24,454 nucleotides of DNA from Actinomycetes bacterium (GTDB lineage: Bacteria; Actinomycetota; Actinomycetes; Nanopelagicales; Nanopelagicaceae): the NCBI GenBank assembly GCA_014190175.1, contig BJFZ01000013.1:4932-29385 (forward strand). The letters run 5' to 3'. Below the pieces are notes generated by a model. The model saw nothing but the letters and a program-made list of their open reading frames with translations, did not search any database and was not told the origin of the DNA. The position numbers and the translations under genes were made by a program. Below are positions 6,679-13,784 of this stretch, in pieces; the first letter of the stretch is position 1, and each line of letters starts with the position of its first letter.

Positions 6679-8448
6679 GTGAGTAATCTGCTAAATGTTG
6701 AAAATATCTCAAAGTCTTATGGCAAAGGGGATGTAATCCATCAAGTTTCCCTTGGTGTTTCAACAGGTGAGCGTATCGGCATAGTTGGACGCAACGGTGG
6801 CGGGAAAAGCACTCTGATGCGCTTAATGTCTGGAATTGAAGAGGTCGATAGCGGGCGGGTAACCCATCACGGTGGTTTACGTTTTGGTCATTTAATGCAA
6901 GTCGATGAATTCGACCCAGAGTTAACTATTCGTGAAGTTATTTTTGGCACAGATTCCACACATTCGTGGGCCAGTGATCCGCTAATTAGAGATGTGTTAA
7001 AAGGATTGTTTGGCTCGCATGGTGAGGAAGTCTTACATCGAAAAATTGCTGGTCTATCTGGCGGTGAAAGGCGACGCACATCATTGGCTCGCTTGTTAAC
7101 AAGTGAATTAGATTTGATTATGTTAGATGAGCCAACAAATCATCTAGATGTTGAAGGTGTTAGTTGGCTGGCAAACCATTTAAAAAATCGGAAATCATTA
7201 TCAGTTGTTGTAGTGACACATGATCGCTGGTTCCTAGATGAAGTAAGTGAACGAACTTGGGAAGTTATCGATGGTGGAGTTGAAGAGTACGAGGGTGGTT
7301 ACTCGGCATTTGTCCTAGCAAAAGCGGAACGAATGCGGCAATCTTCGGCTGAAGATGCAAGAAAAAATCAATTAATCCGAAAAGAGTTGGCCTGGTTAAG
7401 ACGTGGAGCTCCAGCTCGTACTACTAAACCAAAATTTAGAGTTGATGCGGCAAACCAGTTGATTTCAGCCGAACCACAACCCCGTGATGGAGTTGAACTT
7501 TTAGCTTTTGCAGGTGCGCGTTTAGGTAAACGAGTCTTTGAATTACATGATGCAACACTTGGTATCGGAAGCGGAGACGAAGCCAAAATTTTGGCAGAGC
7601 GAATCTCATTAAATATTGGTCCAGGGCAAAGATATGCAGTTGTCGGCGCAAATGGGGCAGGAAAGACATCCTTGTTGCGCTTACTCTCCGGTGCGATCAA
7701 ACCACTTGCTGGACATTTACAAACTGGAACAACTGTAAAACTTGCTTTTCTTTCCCAACATCTAGATGAGTTGAATCCTAAATGGCGGGTATTAGAAGCA
7801 GTTGAAGAGGTTGCCCAAAGGGTAGATCTTGGAAAGGGGCGGGAATTATCAGCCTCACAACTCTGCGAAAGGCTGGGTTTTGGCACTGATAGTCAGTGGA
7901 CTCCTGTTGGGGATTTATCGGGTGGAGAGCGACGTAGATTGCAACTCACCAGATTATTGATGAGCGGGCCAAATGTTTTGTTCTTAGATGAGCCAACAAA
8001 TGATTTTGATGTTGAAACTTTGGCTTCGCTTGAAGACTTGCTTGATGGGTTTGCGGGAACCATCATGGTCGTCTCGCATGATCGGTACTTTATTGAGCGA
8101 GTTTGTGATATCACTTTGGCTTTGATCGGTGATGGCAGTATTCAAGATCTTCCGCGTGGAATTGATCAATATTTAGAATTACGACAATCCATAAATAATT
8201 TTGCAGGCGAAGGTGGCACCAGAGAAAAGGGCGATTCTAGATTTGAGCGCAAAGAGTTATCAAAAATCGAGAAGCGAATCGAAAAAATTGATAATCAAAT
8301 TGTGAAGTTGCAAGAAGAGGCATTGAGATGCGGAGAAAATTATCAAAGGGCGATTGAAATTGAAAAAGAGTTGAATGAAATTTCTGCAGAAAAATCTGAA
8401 GCTGAGGAAGCCTGGATTTTATTAGCTGAAAAAATAAATCCTAGCTAA
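6679..8448 (+). CDS. ABC-F family ATPase (Uup-like)
   Basis: ABC-F proteins are soluble twin ATPases that bind the ribosomal E site and help stalled or early elongation complexes. The 589-aa protein has two full ABC domains and no membrane domain. Domain 1 has Walker A GRNGGGKST (37-45), signature LSGGE (126-130) and Walker B LIMLDEPTNHLD (146-157). Domain 2 has GANGAGKTS (323-331), LSGGE (413-417) and VLFLDEPTNDFD (433-444). The linker is charged, and the C-terminal 520-585 region is a heptad-like Lys/Glu coiled coil, the Uup-type tail. The start is GTG 6679; a CACAAT box lies 6 nt before it. A TauE/SafE permease follows after 20 nt. The actual paralogue type (Uup versus others) is inferred from the tail. 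Confidence 0.9.
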   Translation: MSNLLNVENISKSYGKGDVIHQVSLGVSTGERIGIVGRNGGGKSTLMRLMSGIEEVDSGRVTHHGGLRFGHLMQVDEFDPELTIREVIFGTDSTHSWASDPLIRDVLKGLFGSHGEEVLHRKIAGLSGGERRRTSLARLLTSELDLIMLDEPTNHLDVEGVSWLANHLKNRKSLSVVVVTHDRWFLDEVSERTWEVIDGGVEEYEGGYSAFVLAKAERMRQSSAEDARKNQLIRKELAWLRRGAPARTTKPKFRVDAANQLISAEPQPRDGVELLAFAGARLGKRVFELHDATLGIGSGDEAKILAERISLNIGPGQRYAVVGANGAGKTSLLRLLSGAIKPLAGHLQTGTTVKLAFLSQHLDELNPKWRVLEAVEEVAQRVDLGKGRELSASQLCERLGFGTDSQWTPVGDLSGGERRRLQLTRLLMSGPNVLFLDEPTNDFDVETLASLEDLLDGFAGTIMVVSHDRYFIERVCDITLALIGDGSIQDLPRGIDQYLELRQSINNFAGEGGTREKGDSRFERKELSKIEKRIEKIDNQIVKLQEEALRCGENYQRAIEIEKELNEISAEKSEAEEAWILLAEKINPS

Positions 8449-8468
8449 TCAAATTTGAGGAGGTGAAT

Positions 8469-9197
8469 GTGCTTGAGTTTGGGTTGGTTCTTATTGTTGG
8501 TTTTATCGTCGGAACTATAAATGGAATGGCTGGTGGCGCATCACTACTTTCATTCCCAATTTTACTGGCAATTGGTTTGAACCCAGTAAGTGCTACGGTA
8601 ACAAATTCTTTGGGTGTATCAAGTGCCAATATTTTTGCTTGGATTTCAAATAAGCAAACCGGGTGGGCAATTTTTCGTAAGTATAAAAAGATTATTTTCT
8701 TAGCAACTTGTTTTTCAGCACTTGGGGCTGTGGCATTACTCGCCTTGCCAAGTGAGGTTTTTCAGAATACGGTCCCTTTCTTATTATTGTTTGCAACATT
8801 TTCATTATTACTGCCCCGAAAACCTAGAATCGGCAAGCTTCATAAAAATCTTGAACACAGCGCTCTGGCAGCAAGTGGTTTCTACTGTGGTTATTTTGGA
8901 CCAGGTCAAGGCGTGATAGTAATTGCCACACTTTCACAAGATTCTTCACGCACTCCTCAAGAGGTTAACTCCGCTAAAAATGTAATTGTCGGAATCACTA
9001 GTGCGCTTTCGAACTTTCTCTATCTATTTAGCGGTCAGGTAATCTGGCCAATTTTTGTGGCGCTATTTGTCGGATCAAGTTTCGGTGGACTGATGGGTGG
9101 TTATTGGGCAAGTCGAATACCGACACAAATCTTTAGGGCATTAGTTTTTTGTGTTGGCTTAATTGCGTCTGTTTGGTTATTTATCCGTACCTTTTAA
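8469..9197 (+). CDS. TauE/SafE-family membrane permease (sulfite exporter-type)
   Basis: A 242-aa polytopic membrane protein of the TauE/SafE/YfcA family (old DUF81), whose members move sulfite, sulfoacetate or other small organic anions. Hydrophobic segments run through most of the chain. The two family repeats are marked by the GTINGMAGG loop (15-23) and GYFGPGQG (141-148). I start at GTG 8469 because AGGAGG ends 5 nt before it; the GTG at 8463 overlaps this ribosome site. It lies 20 nt after the ABC-F gene and could be co-transcribed. It converges with the alcohol dehydrogenase, 2 nt apart. Substrate cannot be predicted. Confidence 0.85.
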   Translation: MLEFGLVLIVGFIVGTINGMAGGASLLSFPILLAIGLNPVSATVTNSLGVSSANIFAWISNKQTGWAIFRKYKKIIFLATCFSALGAVALLALPSEVFQNTVPFLLLFATFSLLLPRKPRIGKLHKNLEHSALAASGFYCGYFGPGQGVIVIATLSQDSSRTPQEVNSAKNVIVGITSALSNFLYLFSGQVIWPIFVALFVGSSFGGLMGGYWASRIPTQIFRALVFCVGLIASVWLFIRTF

Positions 9198-9199
9198 TT

Positions 9200-10231
9200 T
9201 TAAGGAACAAGAACCGCTCGTCCTTCAATTTTTCCAGCGGCAAGATCTAGATAAACTTGTGGCGCATCCACTAAATCAAATTTAGAGATTTTTGGAGTGA
9301 TCAGATGATGTGCGGCCAAGTCAAGAACTTCTGCTAATTCGACTCTGCTCCCCCAATAAGTGGTTTGTAAACTAGTCTCATAAGGAATGGAGAAGAAGGA
9401 GAAAGGAAGTACTCTGCCTGCTATTCCCACGATTGTGAAGTCTCCTAAGACCCGACAAATAGATGCTCCTAGTGCCATAGTTTTCTCACTGCCAACAAAA
9501 TCCAAAATTACTTCTGCGCCATGACCGCTAGTTAAATCTTTAACTTTTGACTGGATCTCATCACCGACTTTAAAGGTGTATTTAGCACCAAGAGAGGTCG
9601 CAAGTTCTAATGCTTCAGTTTTGGAATCAATTGCAATAATTGTTGCCCCAGTTGTTGCTTTTGCAATTTGTACTGCCATATGTCCCAATCCACCAATTCC
9701 AATAATTACGATAAATGCATCTGGAGTTAACTTCGTCCATGATTTTTTAATTGCATGATATGGAGTTAGTGCGGCATCTGTAAGAGGAGCGGCATCAACT
9801 GGTTTCAAACCATCGGGTAAATCAATTAACAATCTTTCAAATGGAACCAACATGTATTCAGCCATGCCACCATCAATGCCTAGCCCACTTCCTCCACCAC
9901 TTCCTCCACCTCCACCTCCACCTCCACCTTCTCCATATGTCCATGCACCGTAAACCGCGACAGGATCGCCCTCTCTAAATCTGGAGACACCAGCACCAAT
10001 TGAATCTATCCATCCGGCATTTTCATGTCCTAAAGTAAAAGGTAGTTTCCATGCCATACCTGACAGCGGTGAGAGCTGACCATCTCCAAAATCTTTCATT
10101 AAATCCAGATCTAAATGACAGGCTCCTGCGCCACCAATTTTTATGACCAATTGACCTGGACCCGGAGTTGGCTTGGGGACTTCAACTATTTCCGCTTCGG
10201 ATTTCCACTTTATCAAACGGAGCGCTTTCAT
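9200..10231 (-). CDS. Zinc-dependent alcohol dehydrogenase with a Gly/Ser run replacing the structural-zinc lobe
   Basis: A 343-aa medium-chain dehydrogenase, of the NAD(P)-dependent alcohol dehydrogenase type. Catalytic-zinc ligands are present: C38 (GACHLD), H69/E70 (GHENAG) and D152 (PLTDAALTPYHA). The Rossmann loop is GIGGLGH (178-184), with D202 at the end of the next strand, suggesting NAD. The odd part is 97-121: where relatives have a four-cysteine structural-zinc lobe, this protein has Thr-Tyr-Gly-Glu, then nine Gly, Ser, three Gly and Ser-Gly. No cysteine occurs there. The flanks (VAVYGAW and IDGGMAEYMLVP) are well conserved, so the replacement is local and in frame. It is divergent from the sugar operon. 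Substrate is unknown; it may no longer need the second zinc. Confidence 0.88.
   Translation of the reverse strand: MKALRLIKWKSEAEIVEVPKPTPGPGQLVIKIGGAGACHLDLDLMKDFGDGQLSPLSGMAWKLPFTLGHENAGWIDSIGAGVSRFREGDPVAVYGAWTYGEGGGGGGGGGSGGGSGLGIDGGMAEYMLVPFERLLIDLPDGLKPVDAAPLTDAALTPYHAIKKSWTKLTPDAFIVIIGIGGLGHMAVQIAKATTGATIIAIDSKTEALELATSLGAKYTFKVGDEIQSKVKDLTSGHGAEVILDFVGSEKTMALGASICRVLGDFTIVGIAGRVLPFSFFSIPYETSLQTTYWGSRVELAEVLDLAAHHLITPKISKFDLVDAPQVYLDLAAGKIEGRAVLVP
9885..9936 (-). repeat. Gly/Ser-coding low-complexity tract with GGTGGA microsatellite
   Basis: The core 9905-9928 is four perfect copies of the hexamer GGTGGA (minus strand). Flanking sequence is degenerate copies with GGA and AGT codons. 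It keeps the dehydrogenase frame and is the only such tract in the window. Confidence 0.9.
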
Positions 10232-10365
10232 TTTTACTTCAATCTGGGATGTTGATTGGGATACCCCGGATGGGAGATCCGTTAACTTTTAATTACCTTA
10301 TGCGAGATTTATGTGCGAGCTAAACTTTTCTAGGGTGCTACCACTCTGAGTTATGGAAGTAGAGG

Positions 10366-10371
10366 TACCAT
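10366..10371 (+). promoter_or_regulatory. -10-like box at the sugar-operon start
   Basis: TACCAT lies 7 nt before ATG 10379. The divergent 10232-10378 gap also holds a short dyad CGGAT-GGGAG-ATCCG (10267-10281), a possible regulator site. A GAGG at 10362-10365 is too far from the ATG to be an ideal Shine-Dalgarno. Confidence 0.3.
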
Positions 10372-10378
10372 CAACTCC

Positions 10379-11092
10379 ATGAAACCGATCGTGCAAGTAT
10401 CTCTTGATTTAACTGATATTAATGAAGCTTTAGAGATGGCTCATATTGCAATGCGAGCTGGAGTTGATTGGTTAGAGGCCGGAACTCCATTCATTATCGC
10501 TGAAGGAATGCATGGTGTGCGTGCGCTGCGGGCTGAGTTTCCAAAGACTCCAATAGTCGCTGATTTAAAAACAATGGATGGCGGATATCTAGAAGCACAG
10601 ATGATGGCGCAAGCTGGCGCAACACATGTTGTAGTTATGGCACGGGCACATCCAGAAACTATTAAATGTGTTGTGCAAGCTGGAAAAGATTTTGAAATCA
10701 AAGTCATGGGAGACAACCTTGGTTGCCCAGATATGGTTCAAGGAGCAGTTGAATTAGCTGAACTTGGTTGTGACATGGTGATTCACCACATTGGTTTTGA
10801 TGAGCGTCGTGGAATCGCAGCAACTGGAGTACGGGCACCAAATCCCATGGATCAACTTCGTGAAGTTGTAGATGCGGTAAATGTTCCAGTACAAGCAGTT
10901 GGCGGATTAACTCTTGAACAAGCGATCGCCTGTCCGTCTTACGGCGCACCATTAGTAGTAATTGGTGCTCCTCTAGCTATTGATGCTGATTCATTTAGTC
11001 GTGGGGCTGGAAATGTAGAAGAGGTATTGCGCAAGATTTGTGAAAAAGTTCACGCGTTCGGAGATGTTCCAGTTAAAGGAGAGAGTAAATGA
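10379..11092 (+). CDS. HPS/KGPDC-like enzyme (OMP decarboxylase superfamily, HUMPS group)
   Basis: A 237-aa TIM-barrel protein resembling 3-hexulose-6-phosphate synthase and 3-keto-L-gulonate-6-phosphate decarboxylase, which form an enediolate by C-C bond cleavage. Readable active-site residues are D10, E33, the hallmark D62-x-K64-x-x-D67 (in ADLKTMD) and H136, at positions matching those of the decarboxylase as I remember them. ADLKTMDGGYLEA is the HPS-like wording. It is the first gene of a tight operon; the next gene starts inside its last codons (ATGA overlap at 11089). No PHI-type isomerase partner or kinase is next to it, so formaldehyde fixation is not supported by context. I expect a decarboxylase or aldolase acting on a 3-keto sugar or sugar acid produced by the neighbouring dehydrogenases (inference). 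Confidence 0.82.
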   Translation: MKPIVQVSLDLTDINEALEMAHIAMRAGVDWLEAGTPFIIAEGMHGVRALRAEFPKTPIVADLKTMDGGYLEAQMMAQAGATHVVVMARAHPETIKCVVQAGKDFEIKVMGDNLGCPDMVQGAVELAELGCDMVIHHIGFDERRGIAATGVRAPNPMDQLREVVDAVNVPVQAVGGLTLEQAIACPSYGAPLVVIGAPLAIDADSFSRGAGNVEEVLRKICEKVHAFGDVPVKGESK

Positions 11093-12129
11093 GCAGTAAA
11101 TCCCTCGGGGTTGTAAATTTTTCTTCAGAACCATTTAGTGTTGAAATACGTGAAGTTGAAAAACCAGTTGCAGGTGATGATGATGTTATTTTACAAGTTG
11201 AAGCGGTAAGTGTTTGCGGAAGTGAGTTACATCAATGGCATGGAACTAATAGTTGGCCAGTTAATTACCCAGTGGTTCTTGGGCATGAGTTTGGTGGTCA
11301 AATTGTTGAGCTTGGGAAAAATGTTGCTGAAAAAGGATTTTGGAAAATAGGAGATCGCGCAGTAAGTGAAACAGCTGCTGTGGTTGATATGTCTACTCCG
11401 ATGTCCAGAATTGGAAAATATAATCTAGATCCAGATCGAAAAGGATTTGGATACGGCGTAAATGGCGGAATGACCCGCTACGCAAAAGTTCCCTCACGTT
11501 GCTTGCATCGCATTCCAGATACGGTTTCATTTGAGCATGCGGCATTGACTGAACCTTGTGCAGTTGCATATAGCGCAGTTATTGCTCCGGGCAATATCAA
11601 ACCTGGTGATCGAATTGTGGTTTTAGGACCTGGCCCAATTGGAACTTTATGTGCAGCAATGGCCCGTCTTGCCGGGGCTGAAGTTGCTGTTGTTGGTTTA
11701 GAGCGTGACAAAGTTCGCCTGGAAGCAGCAAAAAGTTATGGCTGTGAAGTCATTATTGGAGATGCCACAGAGTGGGCTCAATATGTTGATGGATTAGGTG
11801 CCGAAGGTGTGGTTGATGCAGCCGGAATTTCGGCAACGTTAAAAGCTGCAATGGGATTGGTTCGTCCAGCTGGATGGATATCCAAGGTCGGTTGGGGTCC
11901 GCAACCTTTAGATTTTTCAGTAGATCCACTTGTGCAAAAAAATGTAACGTTGCAAGGAAGTTTTAGCCACAATTGGCCGATGTGGGAGCGAGTTCTACGA
12001 ATGCTCGGAACTGGACAACTTGCTGTGGCTCCTGTTTTAGGTGGCGTGTGGCCAATCAAAGAGTGGGAACAAGCATTTGAGAAAATGTCATCAGGTGCAA
12101 TTCTTAAATCAGTAATTAAGCCGGAGTGA
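11089..12129 (+). CDS. Medium-chain (sorbitol/threonine-type) dehydrogenase lacking structural zinc
   Basis: A 346-aa MDR family dehydrogenase of the polyol/threonine dehydrogenase type. Catalytic-zinc ligands are C43 (SVCGSELH), H66/E67 (GHEFGG) and E155 (LTEPCAV). The nucleotide loop is GPGPIG (180-185). The structural-zinc loop keeps its length and flanks (YNL, DRKGFGYGV), but the four cysteine positions, spaced x2, x2, x7, read D100, T103, S106 and D114, so no structural zinc can bind. It overlaps the gene before by ATGA and the SDR gene follows with an overlapping ribosome site. GGAG lies 7 nt before ATG 11089. It probably oxidises a hydroxyl of a sugar, polyol or sugar acid to a ketone, feeding the HPS-like enzyme. 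The exact substrate is unknown. Confidence 0.87.
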   Translation: MSSKSLGVVNFSSEPFSVEIREVEKPVAGDDDVILQVEAVSVCGSELHQWHGTNSWPVNYPVVLGHEFGGQIVELGKNVAEKGFWKIGDRAVSETAAVVDMSTPMSRIGKYNLDPDRKGFGYGVNGGMTRYAKVPSRCLHRIPDTVSFEHAALTEPCAVAYSAVIAPGNIKPGDRIVVLGPGPIGTLCAAMARLAGAEVAVVGLERDKVRLEAAKSYGCEVIIGDATEWAQYVDGLGAEGVVDAAGISATLKAAMGLVRPAGWISKVGWGPQPLDFSVDPLVQKNVTLQGSFSHNWPMWERVLRMLGTGQLAVAPVLGGVWPIKEWEQAFEKMSSGAILKSVIKPE

Positions 12130-12131
12130 AT

Positions 12132-12902
12132 ATGCGTTTACAAAATAAGGTAATAATTGTTACTGGCGCGACCGCTGGAATCGGCGGCGCAATCGCTACC
12201 GCATGCATCCGTGAAGGTGCGAAAGTTTTAGTTCATGGAATTAATGAAAGTGAAGGAAAATCTTTAATATCAAAACTAGGAGATAGCGCCAAACTTTGTA
12301 TTGCGGATTTATTTGCGGCAAATGCACCTCAGTTAATCGTGGAAAGTGCAATTTCACATTTTGGGAAAATAGATGGATTGGTAAACAACGCAGCGCTCGT
12401 GGAACGCTCTACATTGAATGCTGAAACTCCTGAAAGTATCGAGAAAACTTTGCAAGTAAATTTAAAAGCACCTTTTTTCTTAATTCAAGCAGCATATAAA
12501 GAGCTAGTAAAAAACAAGGGATCAGTTTTAAACATAGGTTCGGTTAATGCTTATGCAGGCGAATCAACGCTATTGGCATACAGCATCAGCAAAGGTGCGA
12601 TGCAGACAATGACGCGCAACCTTGCAAATGCTCAAGGCGTAAATGGAGTTAGAGTAAATCAAATTAATCCAGGGTGGGTACTAACAGAGCGCGAAGACCG
12701 TGATCAAGTTAAAAAAGGACTTGAACCGGGATGGCACCAAAGATTAGAACGTGAGGCGATTCCATCTGGCGCGATGACTACCTCTGCTCAAATGGGAGAA
12801 GCGGCAATTTATTGGCTTTCTGATGAATCAAAGCCATTTACTGGATCGGTTGTAGATCTTGAACAATTTTCAATTATTGGAAGAAATCCGGAGAAATTAT
12901 AA
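12132..12902 (+). CDS. Short-chain dehydrogenase/reductase (SDR)
   Basis: A 256-aa classical SDR. It has TGATAGIG (11-18) for the dinucleotide, NNA (85-87), and the catalytic set N110, S137, Y150 and K154 (YSISK). The C-terminal NPGWVLTE segment is typical. Basic residues around the end of the second strand are few (HGINES), which leaves the NAD/NADP choice open. I use ATG 12132, because GGAG is 5 nt before it. A GTG at 12126 overlaps the previous stop and would add two residues. It is the third gene of the operon and the isomerase follows without a gap. It likely reduces or oxidises a second position of the same substrate (inference). Confidence 0.88.
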   Translation: MRLQNKVIIVTGATAGIGGAIATACIREGAKVLVHGINESEGKSLISKLGDSAKLCIADLFAANAPQLIVESAISHFGKIDGLVNNAALVERSTLNAETPESIEKTLQVNLKAPFFLIQAAYKELVKNKGSVLNIGSVNAYAGESTLLAYSISKGAMQTMTRNLANAQGVNGVRVNQINPGWVLTEREDRDQVKKGLEPGWHQRLEREAIPSGAMTTSAQMGEAAIYWLSDESKPFTGSVVDLEQFSIIGRNPEKL

Positions 12903-13784
12903 ATGCCACAATTAGCCGCATTTCCAAAAGGATTTATTAAGCAATTAGTTTCAGGGGAGATGAGTATCTATGAGTGGATTGAATTAGCAACCAAACTTGA
13001 AATTGATGGTTTGGAGTTTTATAACGATTTTGCTGATGTAAAAGATCCTGCAAATTGGCCAAAGATTCGTAAAGCGGTAGAGGCAACTGGCATGGTGATT
13101 CCAATGATGTGTGCTTCTCCTGATTTCACAATCCCAGATCCAGATGGTCGGGCGCGTGAAGTAGCAAAGGAAATCGCTTCTATAAGAATGAGCGCTGAAC
13201 TTGGAGCAAAGTATTGCCGCGTGCTCTCGGGACAAAGACGCAAGGAGATTACTCGCGAAGAGGGTCTTGGATACGTCGTTGCTTCGATTGAAGCATGTTT
13301 GCCGATTGCCGAAGAACTTGGAATTACTTTAATTATTGAAAATCACTACAAAGATGATTTTTGGACTGAACCAGAGTTTGCCCAGATGATGGATGTTTTT
13401 GTCGAACTCGTTGGGCGGATTGATTCACCATGGTTTGGAGTTAACTTCGATCCAAGCAATGCCATAGCGGCTGGTGAAGAACCACTTGATTTACTTGAAG
13501 CTGTTAAACATCGAGTTGTCACTATGCATGCCAGTGATCGCTACTTGGCTAATGGAACTATCGAAGATTTACGCCGCCAAGAAGGTGGAACTGCCGGTTA
13601 TGTTTCATTTTTCAAACACGGGGTAATTGGTAAAGGGCTAAATGATTACGACGCTATTTTCTCCACCTTAAAAGGTGTTGGTTTCGATGGATGGATCAGT
13701 ATTGAAGATGGCGTTGATGGAATGGAGCAGATGCACGAATCTGCCGAATTCTTAAAACGCAAAATTGCCCAACACTGGAGTTAA
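12903..13784 (+). CDS. Sugar phosphate isomerase/epimerase-like TIM-barrel protein (AP-endonuclease-2 fold)
   Basis: A 293-aa xylose-isomerase-like TIM barrel. Metal ligands E146 (in IIENHYKDDFW), D183 (NFDPSNA), H209 (TMHASDR) and E268 (SIEDGVDG) occupy the four expected positions, so it should be an active metal-dependent isomerase, epimerase, dehydratase or decarboxylase of a keto sugar. The ATG follows the SDR stop directly, with GGAG 9 nt upstream. It is the last gene of the plus-strand operon, and its stop overlaps that of the convergent isomerase gene by 4 nt. Members of this family range from IolE/IolI to hydroxypyruvate isomerase, and I cannot choose between these. Confidence 0.85.
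   Translation: MPQLAAFPKGFIKQLVSGEMSIYEWIELATKLEIDGLEFYNDFADVKDPANWPKIRKAVEATGMVIPMMCASPDFTIPDPDGRAREVAKEIASIRMSAELGAKYCRVLSGQRRKEITREEGLGYVVASIEACLPIAEELGITLIIENHYKDDFWTEPEFAQMMDVFVELVGRIDSPWFGVNFDPSNAIAAGEEPLDLLEAVKHRVVTMHASDRYLANGTIEDLRRQEGGTAGYVSFFKHGVIGKGLNDYDAIFSTLKGVGFDGWISIEDGVDGMEQMHESAEFLKRKIAQHWS

Noticed and set aside
7368..7886. 172-aa open frame on the minus strand
   Set aside because: It is antisense to the second ABC domain of the ABC-F gene, whose motifs are all intact; composition is Pro/Ser/Arg-rich as in shadow frames.
10379..11092. Ribulose monophosphate formaldehyde-fixation pathway
   Set aside because: The protein resembles HPS, but no 6-phospho-3-hexuloisomerase or methanol/formaldehyde gene is nearby and the operon partners are sugar dehydrogenases.
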